A stretch of DNA of 44,907 nt. Source: Flavobacteriales bacterium (GTDB lineage: Bacteria > Bacteroidota > Bacteroidia > Flavobacteriales_C > GCA-002722245). A program made the translations under genes and the position numbers. How positions within the stretch are numbered: the stretch's first letter is position 1; each line of letters starts with the position of its first letter. Of the stretch, positions 28,675 to 38,190 are shown in pieces. The notes beneath the pieces are model-generated. The model searched no databases. It was not told where the DNA came from and was given only the letters and a program-made list of their open reading frames with translations. Where the stretch lies: positions 4,446 through 49,352 of the forward strand of contig PBJD01000040.1 in the NCBI GenBank assembly GCA_002720635.1, read 5' to 3'.

Positions 28675-29765
28675 GTGCCTCGTTTAGCTTGTTCTAATTC
28701 AATTGCTTCAAATAATGCTTTGAAATTACCTTTTCCAAATGACTTCGCTCCCTTTCTTTGAATTATTTCATAAAAAACTGTTGGTCTGGGACCGACTGGT
28801 TTAGTGAAAATTTGCAACAAATACCCTTCATCATCTCGATCAATTAATATTTTCAACTCCTTCAGAGGTTCCAGATCTTCATCTATTTCCCCAACTCTTT
28901 CCATTACAGTATCGTAGTATTCATTCGGTACATGCAGAAACTCTACTCCTCTATTTTTTAGTTGAGTCACCGTTTCAATAATATTTTCTGTAGCCATTGC
29001 AATATGCTGAACTCCTGGCCCTTCGTAAAAATTTAAGTACTCTTCAATTTGAGAACTCTTTTTTCCTTCAGCAGGCTCATTGATAGGGAACTTTATTCTT
29101 CCATTATCATTGGACATTACCTTACTCATTAGTGCTGTATAATCCGTAGATATATCTTTATCATCAAAGGAAACCAGTTGAGAAAACCCCATTACCTTAC
29201 TATAAAACTTTGCCCAGATATTCATTTCATTCCACCCTACATTACCAACCATGTGATCAACAAATTTCAGGCCCACTTCCTCAGGGGTATATGTAGACTC
29301 CCATTTTTGATATCCAGGCAAAAAAACACCATTATATCCGGAGCGATTTATAAAATAGTGGACGGTTTCCCCATAAGATTTAATACCGCTAATTTCCAAA
29401 ATCCCATACTCATCCTCGACAGAAGTATAATCGCGTATACATTCCGCACCTCTTGAAACGGTTTCATTCAAAGCTTTTTTTGAATCCTCCACAAGCAATG
29501 CAATGACTTTAACTCCATCTCCATGTTTATCAATATGTTTTCCAATTTCAGAACCGCTATGTAATGGGGATGTGAAAACCAACCTGATTTTATCTTGCTG
29601 AACAACATAAGATTGAGATTTATCATTACCCGTTGATAAACCTGAGTATGCCAAAGGTTGAAAACCAAAAGAACTTTGATAAAATCTTGCTGCCTGCAAT
29701 GAATTACTAACATAGTATTCAATATAATCGGTCCCGTGCAGGGGTAAAAAATCTTTCTTCTTCAT
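28668..29765 (-). CDS. hppD: 4-hydroxyphenylpyruvate dioxygenase
   Basis: 365 aa; DYIEYYVSNSLQAARFYQSSFGFQPLAYSG, VDHMVGNV, GPGVQHIAMATENI, GYLLQIFTKPVGPRPTVFYEIIQR. Confidence 0.96.
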   Translation of the reverse strand: MKKKDFLPLHGTDYIEYYVSNSLQAARFYQSSFGFQPLAYSGLSTGNDKSQSYVVQQDKIRLVFTSPLHSGSEIGKHIDKHGDGVKVIALLVEDSKKALNETVSRGAECIRDYTSVEDEYGILEISGIKSYGETVHYFINRSGYNGVFLPGYQKWESTYTPEEVGLKFVDHMVGNVGWNEMNIWAKFYSKVMGFSQLVSFDDKDISTDYTALMSKVMSNDNGRIKFPINEPAEGKKSSQIEEYLNFYEGPGVQHIAMATENIIETVTQLKNRGVEFLHVPNEYYDTVMERVGEIDEDLEPLKELKILIDRDDEGYLLQIFTKPVGPRPTVFYEIIQRKGAKSFGKGNFKALFEAIELEQAKRGTL

Positions 29766-29770
29766 ATCTG

Positions 29771-30922
29771 TTATGTTAACCAGGATTTAAAGTAATTCTC
29801 ATCTTCCACACTAAGAGCGTCCTGGGTTATTTTTAAAGGATTAAAGGGGTCTACCATGACGGCTAACTCATCCGTTTTCGACTCTCCAATACTTTTTTCT
29901 ACTGTTCCCGGGTGGGGTCCATGCGGGATTCCTGACGGATGCAATGTTATGTCACCACATTCTATGCTGTCTCTACTCATAAAATCGCCCTCAACATAAT
30001 ACAAAACCTCATCTGAATCAATATTACTATGATTGTATGGAGCAGGTATTGATTTAGGATGATAATCGAATAATCTGGGGCAAAATGAACAAACCACAAA
30101 ATTATTTCCTTCAAAAATTTGATGTACTGGTGGCGGTTGATGAATCTTTCCTGTTATTGGCTCAAAATTGTGAATTGAGACCGCAAAGGGATAACAATAA
30201 CCATCCCATCCAACAACATCAAATGGATGACTGGCGTAAATCACCTCATGAATCTTATGATTTTTATTTATATGCAATTTAAAACGTCCTTTTTCATCAT
30301 TGGAATTCAACCCTTCAGGAAGCTTTATATCTCTTTCAGAAAGTGGAGCCCCCTCTAAAAACTGTCCTCTTTTACTCAAATACCTCTTCGGAAAGGATAT
30401 AGGACTATTTGATTCTATATATAATATTTTGTTTTTTTTAGATTCAAATTCGATTTGATAAATAATCCCTCTTGGAATAATCAAATAATCTCCATCACAA
30501 AAATCAATGTTCCCAAGAAACGTTTTCAAAAGTCCGTTACCTTTATGTACAAAAATCAACTCATCAAAAGATGCATTTTTGTAATATATATCTCTTAAAG
30601 AGCTTTGTGGATTTGAAACACCAATTGTTAAATCGTTATTAAAAAGTAAAGGCACTTTTCCTTCGTTATATGAAGAACCAGAAGGAAGTTTGTTCGCTTT
30701 TATTTTTCTGGAAGTAATATTTTCATTAACTGCAGCCTTCGGAGCAACATCTTTAAAACCTTTTACCTCACTCACCTGAGTGGGCGGATGAATGTGATAA
30801 ATCAAAGATGAATCACTTGAAAACCCTTCATTACCAAACAATTCTTCGTAATATAAACTTCCATCTTTTTTACGAAATTGAATGTGTCTTTTAGGTGGTA
30901 TTTTTCCGAGTTTATAATACAT
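29771..30922 (-). CDS. hmgA: Homogentisate 1,2-dioxygenase
   Basis: 383 aa; GDYLIIPRGIIYQIEF, PFDVVGWDGYCYPFAVSIHNFEPITGKIHQPPPVHQIFEG, YYVEGDFMSRDS, LHPSGIPHGPHPG. Confidence 0.95.
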   Translation of the reverse strand: MYYKLGKIPPKRHIQFRKKDGSLYYEELFGNEGFSSDSSLIYHIHPPTQVSEVKGFKDVAPKAAVNENITSRKIKANKLPSGSSYNEGKVPLLFNNDLTIGVSNPQSSLRDIYYKNASFDELIFVHKGNGLLKTFLGNIDFCDGDYLIIPRGIIYQIEFESKKNKILYIESNSPISFPKRYLSKRGQFLEGAPLSERDIKLPEGLNSNDEKGRFKLHINKNHKIHEVIYASHPFDVVGWDGYCYPFAVSIHNFEPITGKIHQPPPVHQIFEGNNFVVCSFCPRLFDYHPKSIPAPYNHSNIDSDEVLYYVEGDFMSRDSIECGDITLHPSGIPHGPHPGTVEKSIGESKTDELAVMVDPFNPLKITQDALSVEDENYFKSWLT

Positions 30923-30923
30923 A

Positions 30924-32156
30924 TCATAAAATTTTTTTAATTGCTATAGAAATTGCTTTTTGACTGATTTTCGTAGTATCACTACTAATTTTGTAGATGT
31001 TTTTTAATGATGTGCAAATGGTTTTAGAAACATCCTCAAATATAGCTTTAGAAGAAATTTCATTTTCCTTTTGCATACAATAACCAAATGTTCTGGCCAT
31101 ACCACAGTTTGCGATAAAATCAGGAATAACGGAAATTGTATTATCGGCATGCTCCATAACTTTTCCGTACAATATCTCCTCGTTATCAAAAGGAACATTG
31201 GCTCCTGAAGCAATTAACTGACATCCATTTTTTATCAAAGTATTCAAATTAGACTCACTCACTAATCTTGAACCGGCGCAAGGCAAAAAAATATCCGATC
31301 CATGATTCCAGAAAGTATGAAAATCATTATAAAATTTTTCTTTGGACTTAATTGTATTATTCTCTTTAGTTAAAAAAAATTTTACTACTTCCTCTTCAGA
31401 AAACCCGTCGTTTGATAAAACAAAGCCTTCTTTATCCATTATGCCCTTTATTTTAAATCCCGCTTTTGATAAAAAAAATCCTGCAGAGGCGCCTACATTT
31501 CCCCAACCTTGTATTAGAACGGATTTGTTTTTACAAACTCCATTTTTCCAAATAGCATAATAATGAATCACAGACTGTGCAACTCCATATCCGGTAATCA
31601 TATCTGAAACAGAATATTTTTTATTTATATCCGGACTAAATTCAGGATTTGCAATTACCATAGGAACTCCCAATCTTAGCTGGCCTATTTTTGATATCTT
31701 TTGCGATTTATCGGGGTTAAAATGTCCCTCAACTATTCCTTCCTGCGGGTGCCAAATCCCATAACTTTCAGTTATAGGAACAACATCCTGTGCTTCATTG
31801 ACATTCATGTCCCCTCCTGTTCCATAATAAGATTTTAAAAGCGGACTAACCGCCTTGAACCACCTTTTCAAAACCCCGGACTTCCTTTCATCTTTGGGGT
31901 CGAAATCAATGCCTGATTTAGCTCCACCAATTTGTGGCCCGCTTACTGTAAACTTAACTTCCATTGTTTTGGCCAGCGAAGTTACTTCATGTAAAGTCAG
32001 ACCTTTACGCATTCTTGTTCCTCCACCAGATGCTCCACCACGCAAGGAATTAATTACAATCCATCCTCTGGCATTGGTTTTGGAATCATTCCACTCAAAA
32101 ATAATTTCAGGAGAAGTAGATTCATATTGCGTTATTAACTCTTTTATCTCAGACAC
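30924..32156 (-). CDS. Glu/Leu/Phe/Val dehydrogenase family protein
   Basis: 410 aa; GGGTRMRKGLTLHEVTSLAKTMEVKFTVSGPQIGGAKSGIDFDP, GTGGDMNV, VLIQGWGNVGASAGFFL, DFIANCGMARTF. Confidence 0.9.
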   Translation of the reverse strand: MSEIKELITQYESTSPEIIFEWNDSKTNARGWIVINSLRGGASGGGTRMRKGLTLHEVTSLAKTMEVKFTVSGPQIGGAKSGIDFDPKDERKSGVLKRWFKAVSPLLKSYYGTGGDMNVNEAQDVVPITESYGIWHPQEGIVEGHFNPDKSQKISKIGQLRLGVPMVIANPEFSPDINKKYSVSDMITGYGVAQSVIHYYAIWKNGVCKNKSVLIQGWGNVGASAGFFLSKAGFKIKGIMDKEGFVLSNDGFSEEEVVKFFLTKENNTIKSKEKFYNDFHTFWNHGSDIFLPCAGSRLVSESNLNTLIKNGCQLIASGANVPFDNEEILYGKVMEHADNTISVIPDFIANCGMARTFGYCMQKENEISSKAIFEDVSKTICTSLKNIYKISSDTTKISQKAISIAIKKIL

Positions 32157-32390
32157 ATTTTAGATACGGCATAAATATTGAAACAGATACATGGTTGTAT
32201 ATCAATGCTATTTGAACCTTTACACTAAAGGCCTCGTTATATTAAATAGTTTAAAGAGAAACAACCGGACGTTATTCGTTTCAGAAAGAACAAACACTTC
32301 AAACTGAAACAGATTTAAAGATATCGTACTCTGAATTGTTGCTGGTGCAATACATGAACTAGGATAACTTCTTCAAAATCTTGATTTATT

Positions 32391-33110
32391 ATGAGGCAGG
32401 ATATGTCGAAATATACTGATACGGATTTAAAAACATGGAATTATTTATTTGAACACCAATATTCAAATATTCATGAAAAAGTATGTTGGGAATATCTGGA
32501 TTGCCTGCAACAATTATCGGAGGCCTTAAACCCGCATGAAATTCCGGATTTCAAAAAACTAAATTCACTTTTGTATTTGAAAACAGGTTGGACAATTCAC
32601 ATCGTGCCGGGTTTAATTGAAGCTGTAGATTTTTTCGATCATCTAAAAAACAAACGATTTTGTTCCTCTACCTGGTTAAGATCAGAAGATGAATTACACT
32701 ATATTGAAGAACCCGATATGTTTCACGATATATTTGGACACATTCCTTTATTTATGAATCAAGACTATGCTGATTTTGCTCAAAGAATAGGAGAACTGGC
32801 CATAAACTGGAGAAATGATGAACATAAAATCTCACAAATTCAGAGACTGTATTGGTTTACCATTGAATTTGGTGTAATTCGTCGTAAAGGAAAAATTAAA
32901 AGTTATGGAGCGGGTATTATTTCGTCGATTCAGGAAGTGAACAAAGTGAATAATAACATCGGAGATTTTAACAAATATGATATTACAGAAATTTTAAACA
33001 GACCTTTTAATATTGATACTGTACAACCCGCATACTACGTAATAAGCTCTTTTTCAGAACTTTACAAATCTCTTGATACAGTAGAACTCCTCTTTTCAAA
33101 AGCAGCTTAA
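32391..33110 (+). CDS. phhA: Phenylalanine 4-monooxygenase (aromatic amino acid hydroxylase)
   Basis: 239 aa; GWTIHIVPGLIEAVDFFDHLKNKRFCSSTWLR, EEPDMFHDIFGHIPLFM, YWFTIEFGVIR, YGAGIISS. Confidence 0.95.
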   Translation: MRQDMSKYTDTDLKTWNYLFEHQYSNIHEKVCWEYLDCLQQLSEALNPHEIPDFKKLNSLLYLKTGWTIHIVPGLIEAVDFFDHLKNKRFCSSTWLRSEDELHYIEEPDMFHDIFGHIPLFMNQDYADFAQRIGELAINWRNDEHKISQIQRLYWFTIEFGVIRRKGKIKSYGAGIISSIQEVNKVNNNIGDFNKYDITEILNRPFNIDTVQPAYYVISSFSELYKSLDTVELLFSKAA

Positions 33111-33257
33111 ATAATATTTATTTACTTTTTAGCATACCCGGTCAAAAAACATAACACATTAATATTTAACGAGTTATGAACACATTCTAAAGAATATAAT
33201 TGACAACTTATCGTCTTTTTAGTATATATTATAGATAACCTTTTAATAATTCCTTAA

Positions 33258-35336
33258 ATGGATAACGACATTAACAACCCGTTAAATAATAGTCTTCAGA
33301 AACACATAAGTGATGTGGTTTCTGGTGAAAAGAGGTTTGAAAACATATATCAGTCATTAACACGATTAATTTTAGGATCACCGGATAATTTAAAAAAAAT
33401 AAACATTAACGGTAAATCCACATTTGATTTTCTGGTTTTTAGAAACGGGAAAAGACATATTGTTGGAATGCATGATGAACTTAATAGTTTTGTATCCTAT
33501 GTTAAGGATGCTGCAGAAAATGGATCGTCGAAAGAAATGTCATTTGTATTGATTGGTGAGCCCGGTAACGGAAAAACATTTTTTGTAGATTATTTAAGTA
33601 CATTGTACAGAAATTTCATATCTCTTCCTGAAAACAATCGATTTACTTTCCAATTTAAAAACCTCAGCGAACTGGGAACATACGGCCAACTAAACAGGAT
33701 AGAATCACAAACTTTTGAAGATCCAATGATTTTAGCCATGAATTTATTTGATTCAAAAGATGAAAATATTGAATTTGTTCAAAAACTTGGTGCAACGGAT
33801 AAACAAATTGATGAATTTTATGAAAACTACAGGCCTCTGGGGGCATGTAGTGATTATATATTTCAGGAGTTAAAACAGCATACTGATTACAACATTGATA
33901 AACTGATGGAAAATCATATTGATATCGTTAAAATTCCCATCAGTGAATCCAGAGGTACATTAACGGGGAAATATGCTGCAAAAGACAAAATTACATCTTC
34001 CGCAGTTGATTTACTGGGAGAGGAATCTATTTCCAGGTTATTACACATTACCGATACCAATAACCCTTATCGATTTGACTTAAGAAGGGGGGCTTTAGCC
34101 AGAGTTGCCGGAGGAGGAATTCATTTTGCAGATGAAATATTCAAAAACAAAAAAGATCTGGTTCAGGTTTATTTAGGAGTAATTCAAAACAGGACAATTG
34201 AAATGGAGGGCTTTAAATGGCCTTTGGACACATTAATTGTTGCAACCAGTAATAACGCTGAGTTCGGTCGTTTTTTAGCTGAAAAGGAAGAAGCCCCTAT
34301 TGTTGACAGGTGTAGAATTACATATATGTCACACAACACCAATTATCTATTCCAAAAAAAATTAACCGACTATGCTTTGGGAAACAAAAACAAAACAAAC
34401 TTCTTAAATGAAAAAATGCATGTTGACCCAAATCTAAACTATGCTATTTCAACTGCAGTGGTACTGTCAAGAATGCCTAAATCAAATAAATTAAACCCTG
34501 TTGAAATGATGAAGTTAGCAGCAGGGGAAACCGCAGGAGAAAAAAGCATCAAAACATTAAGCGAAGTAATTAATGAATTGAATAAAGACCCGGATATAAC
34601 GAATAGATTCGGTCAAAAAGGACTTGGGCACAGAAACCTCGGGAGAACTTTACAAATATTGCTTGAGCGTTCAGAAACGCAGGAAGGAAAGTGTATGTAT
34701 GCCGGAGATGTTTTTATTGCTTTAGAAAGCGTAATACTGGATTATGTAACTGTTCCTGAAGACCGAACTAAATTTTTAAATGATTTAAAAATTGCAAGAG
34801 GTTTACACCGAAAAAATATTATGACTACGATTTTTAATGCTTACATGGATGAACCACATGCTATTGAAAAAGACGTTATCAATTATGTAAACATGGTTAT
34901 TGGTATTGACGCAAAAAACCTGGGTCCGGACAAAATATGGACCTACCACGACCCACAAACGGGAAAACTGGTACCCTTAAAAATTGACGAAGCTTTTATT
35001 GATAGCGTTGAGTCAAGATTGGGGTTAGGTAATAAAGAACAAAAGCAGAGCTTCAGAACCACTATATCCAAAATTTATGGACAGAAAATCGTTAAAGACC
35101 CGAATTATAATTTCATGGATAATAACGATTTAGTAAAAGCAGTAACTGAAGTTCGATTAAAATCAGATATTGCAGGCGCCGGAAGCTTAGTGGGAGCGCT
35201 TTCAAACCGAACCAACGAAGAGAATCAAAAACTATATAACAGGGTTTTAAACACCATGAGCAATAAACTTGGTTATTGCAAAACGTGTGCATTAAAAACA
35301 ATTGAATATTTCTGTACGCATGATGATGAAAACTAA
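33258..35336 (+). CDS. PrkA/YeaG-like AAA+ serine protein kinase family (paralog 1)
   Basis: 692 aa; VGMHDELNSFVSYVKDAAENGSSKEMSFVLIGEPGNGKTFFVDYL (Walker A), RRGALARVAGGGIHFADEIFKNKKDLVQVYLGVIQNRTIEMEGFKWPLDTLIVATSNNAEFGRF, C-terminal region like PrkA (IFNAYMDEPHAIEKDVINYV...YHDPQTGKLV). Confidence 0.85.
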   Translation: MDNDINNPLNNSLQKHISDVVSGEKRFENIYQSLTRLILGSPDNLKKININGKSTFDFLVFRNGKRHIVGMHDELNSFVSYVKDAAENGSSKEMSFVLIGEPGNGKTFFVDYLSTLYRNFISLPENNRFTFQFKNLSELGTYGQLNRIESQTFEDPMILAMNLFDSKDENIEFVQKLGATDKQIDEFYENYRPLGACSDYIFQELKQHTDYNIDKLMENHIDIVKIPISESRGTLTGKYAAKDKITSSAVDLLGEESISRLLHITDTNNPYRFDLRRGALARVAGGGIHFADEIFKNKKDLVQVYLGVIQNRTIEMEGFKWPLDTLIVATSNNAEFGRFLAEKEEAPIVDRCRITYMSHNTNYLFQKKLTDYALGNKNKTNFLNEKMHVDPNLNYAISTAVVLSRMPKSNKLNPVEMMKLAAGETAGEKSIKTLSEVINELNKDPDITNRFGQKGLGHRNLGRTLQILLERSETQEGKCMYAGDVFIALESVILDYVTVPEDRTKFLNDLKIARGLHRKNIMTTIFNAYMDEPHAIEKDVINYVNMVIGIDAKNLGPDKIWTYHDPQTGKLVPLKIDEAFIDSVESRLGLGNKEQKQSFRTTISKIYGQKIVKDPNYNFMDNNDLVKAVTEVRLKSDIAGAGSLVGALSNRTNEENQKLYNRVLNTMSNKLGYCKTCALKTIEYFCTHDDEN

Positions 35337-35344
35337 ACCCAGAA

Positions 35345-36604
35345 ATGAAAGGAGGTCGCAGGAAAAATATCGATCGCTTAGATGGAGAAAAAACCTATTT
35401 AAGAATAGAGGAATTATTTCTACATAATTCTTCAGAATCTTCTTATGTTTCTTTACAAACCCTTGATGAATTAATGGCTCGGGATAACCAGCGTGAAGAG
35501 GATGGATTTGAACGAAAAATTAAACTTGGTAAGATTGTCAGACCGGGTAAAAATGGATCTGATGAAATTATAATTGTTCCGAGTACAATTGAAACAAAAT
35601 TTTATCACGATAACGCTCCAAATAACGAGGAGGAGGAATTTGGTGGAACCGGAACGGAGGAAGAAGGCAGTGTTATAGGCGAAAAAAGCAACAATCCGAA
35701 AAATGAAGATGGATCGGGAAAAGGGCCAGGAGAAGGAAGTGAAAAAGGACATGACTTAAACTCAGACGCATACAATTTAGGAAAAGTTTTAACTGAATAC
35801 TTTAACCTTCCGAGGTTAAAGCAAAAAGGCATAAAAAAAAGCATATCCCAATACAATTATGAATTAACTGATTTGAATAAAGGTTTCGGTCAATTAATCG
35901 ATAAAAAACAAACTCTGAAACGAATCATTAAAACAAATATATTACTGAATAATATTCCGGAAAAAACAAAACCGGATTTATCATCATTGATTCACTCGCC
36001 TCAGGATACTGTTTATAAAATTTTATCACGAGAAATAAGTTATGAAACAGAGGCAATTGTATTTTTCGTAAGAGACTATTCCGGATCTATGCAGGGGTCA
36101 CCCTCGGAAGCCGTACTTACACAACATTTATTCTTGTACAGTTGGCTCATGTATCATTACGATAAAAGAGTAAAAACCCGATTCATTCTTCACGACACTC
36201 AAGCTATTGAGGCTGAAGACTTCAGTACCTACTACCGATCTAATGTGGCTGGAGGAACAAAAATATTCCCTGCCTTTGAACTGGTAAACTCAATTATTGA
36301 AAATGAACAATTGCATCTTTCAAAAAACATATATGTTTTTTATGGTTCAGATGGAGATGATTGGAAAGACAACAAAAATAATTTAGTAGGAGAAATTAAA
36401 AAACTGTCAAAATACGCAAACCGTATTGGAATATTCGTCGCAAGAAATTCTGGAAATGACAACCCCACAAGTCTTGAAAGCACAATTGAAGAATCAAATA
36501 TTTTAAGTGAATTAAACGACATCCTGAAAATCACTCAAATTAACTCCAGGGACTTCACTGAAAGTCAAATTATAGAATCCATAAAACTTTTTCTTAGGGT
36601 ATGA
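35345..36604 (+). CDS. DUF444 / YeaH-like protein with VWA-type MIDAS motif
   Basis: 419 aa; acidic/Gly-rich linker (NNEEEEFGGTGTEEEG...GKGPGEGSEKGHDLNSDAYNLGKVLTEYFNLPRLKQKG), FVRDYSGSMQGSPSEAVL, HDTQAIEAEDFSTYYRSNVAGGTKIFPAFELV. Confidence 0.85.
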   Translation: MKGGRRKNIDRLDGEKTYLRIEELFLHNSSESSYVSLQTLDELMARDNQREEDGFERKIKLGKIVRPGKNGSDEIIIVPSTIETKFYHDNAPNNEEEEFGGTGTEEEGSVIGEKSNNPKNEDGSGKGPGEGSEKGHDLNSDAYNLGKVLTEYFNLPRLKQKGIKKSISQYNYELTDLNKGFGQLIDKKQTLKRIIKTNILLNNIPEKTKPDLSSLIHSPQDTVYKILSREISYETEAIVFFVRDYSGSMQGSPSEAVLTQHLFLYSWLMYHYDKRVKTRFILHDTQAIEAEDFSTYYRSNVAGGTKIFPAFELVNSIIENEQLHLSKNIYVFYGSDGDDWKDNKNNLVGEIKKLSKYANRIGIFVARNSGNDNPTSLESTIEESNILSELNDILKITQINSRDFTESQIIESIKLFLRV

Positions 36605-38190
36605 AACTGGTTAATCAACATACAAAGAATATTATGGAGGGGTGCAAAGAAAGAGCTCAGGACGCCGGGTTAAAATTCGACCAGGAAAGTCTGGAATACA
36701 TAGTTACCAACTCTGACTTAATAGAACTTCAACCAAAAATAATGATTCCTACAATGTATGATTTTTGGGTAAATGACATTGAAATAATACAAGGAAAAGA
36801 GAAGTATAAAGTATTCCCTCATAACCCATATGAAACTGTTATAAATTCCAGGCCGGCGATTTCATTCTACAATGATAATAATCCTGACTGGCTAAATGTT
36901 ATGATTTTTTATCATGTCCTGGCTCACATCGATTTTTTTCAAAACAACCATTTGTTTTCAAATACCTGGAATGAAGATTTTGTTGGAAAAGCTTTGGCAG
37001 ACAAAAGACAAATTGCGTTTTTAAGAACAAAACATGGAAGATGGGTTGACTATGTCATTGAATTTTCAAGAAGCATTGATAATCTGGTTGGATTTTTTTC
37101 TGCTCTCAACGAAAAAGAAGCCCCTCCCATTGGAGCAGATATGGCTGGATATTACTTCAATATATTTTGTCAGGAAAAACTCAAGTTGAATGAGCACATT
37201 GTTTTCAAACAAATCGAACAATACAATAAATTAATCAGCAACAATCCACAAGTTGGAAAAGTTTTATTCTTTAATAACATTATGAAAAAACATCCTGAAT
37301 TTGAATTTGAATTCAAAAAACATATTGATACCAATAAATCCAACAAAACGGATGTAATTCAATTTATAAGAGATCATTCTCCATTTTTAAATAAGGATGA
37401 AAACAAATGGATGAAAACCATTGTAAATATTATTCGAGAATCATCCGTTTATTTCAGTCCCCAGATTCGAACAAAAATAATTAACGAGGGTTGGGCATCC
37501 TTTTGGCACGACAGATTATTCAGGATGGATGACAGAATAAGTGGCAACGAAGTTCAATATGCTAAAATAAATGCATCAGTTACCTCTATTAACAGAGCAG
37601 GACTTAACCCTTACGCGATTGGTTTGCGCCTGATACAGGAAGTTGAAGAATTAGGCGACAGAGGAATGCTGAGTCATGAATTTGAGAGGATTACCAGTAT
37701 TGATGAGCGATCAAAATACAATACACAAAATAGCAAAGGTTTAGATGCGATATTTCATTTAAGAAAGCACTTTTCCGATTTTACTTTAATAAACTCTTTT
37801 GTAAATCAGGACTTTGTTTCAAAACACGACCTGATGGTAATTGGAAAACGACAAAATGAAGAAAGAAACACAACAGAATATTATGTAAAAAGCAAAAAAG
37901 CAGAAGACTACAAAAACATGCTGCTTGATAGTTTATATCACCCACCATCCATATCAGTTGATGAGGTAAAAACGAATGATAAGTGCTTATACCTTATTCA
38001 TCAATTTGAAGGAAAACAATTGTTAAAAAGCCATATAAAAAGCACAATGATGGGAATTGGTTTTTTATGGGGAGGAAATGTTGAATTAATAACACAGGAA
38101 ATAAAGTTGAATAAGTCTGATGGAACGAAATGGAATAAGAAAGTCATCTATACCTATAAGAATAAAAAATTAACAAAAGAGGAACTTTAA
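36601..38190 (+). CDS. SpoVR/YcgB family protein
   Basis: 529 aa; ISFYNDNNPDWLNVMIFYHVLAHIDFFQNNHLFSNT, EKAPPIGAD-like segment (EKEAPPIGADMAGYY), EGWASFWHDRLFR, NPYAIGLRLIQEVEE. Start overlaps preceding stop (ATGA). Confidence 0.88.
   Translation: MKLVNQHTKNIMEGCKERAQDAGLKFDQESLEYIVTNSDLIELQPKIMIPTMYDFWVNDIEIIQGKEKYKVFPHNPYETVINSRPAISFYNDNNPDWLNVMIFYHVLAHIDFFQNNHLFSNTWNEDFVGKALADKRQIAFLRTKHGRWVDYVIEFSRSIDNLVGFFSALNEKEAPPIGADMAGYYFNIFCQEKLKLNEHIVFKQIEQYNKLISNNPQVGKVLFFNNIMKKHPEFEFEFKKHIDTNKSNKTDVIQFIRDHSPFLNKDENKWMKTIVNIIRESSVYFSPQIRTKIINEGWASFWHDRLFRMDDRISGNEVQYAKINASVTSINRAGLNPYAIGLRLIQEVEELGDRGMLSHEFERITSIDERSKYNTQNSKGLDAIFHLRKHFSDFTLINSFVNQDFVSKHDLMVIGKRQNEERNTTEYYVKSKKAEDYKNMLLDSLYHPPSISVDEVKTNDKCLYLIHQFEGKQLLKSHIKSTMMGIGFLWGGNVELITQEIKLNKSDGTKWNKKVIYTYKNKKLTKEEL

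Noticed and set aside
31855-32163. 102-aa plus-strand ORF
   Set aside because: Antisense to the dehydrogenase N-terminus; composition reflects the complementary strand.
35471-35856. Minus-strand ORFs (93 and 83 aa) inside the DUF444 gene
   Set aside because: Antisense to the Gly/Glu-rich linker; low-complexity shadow ORFs.
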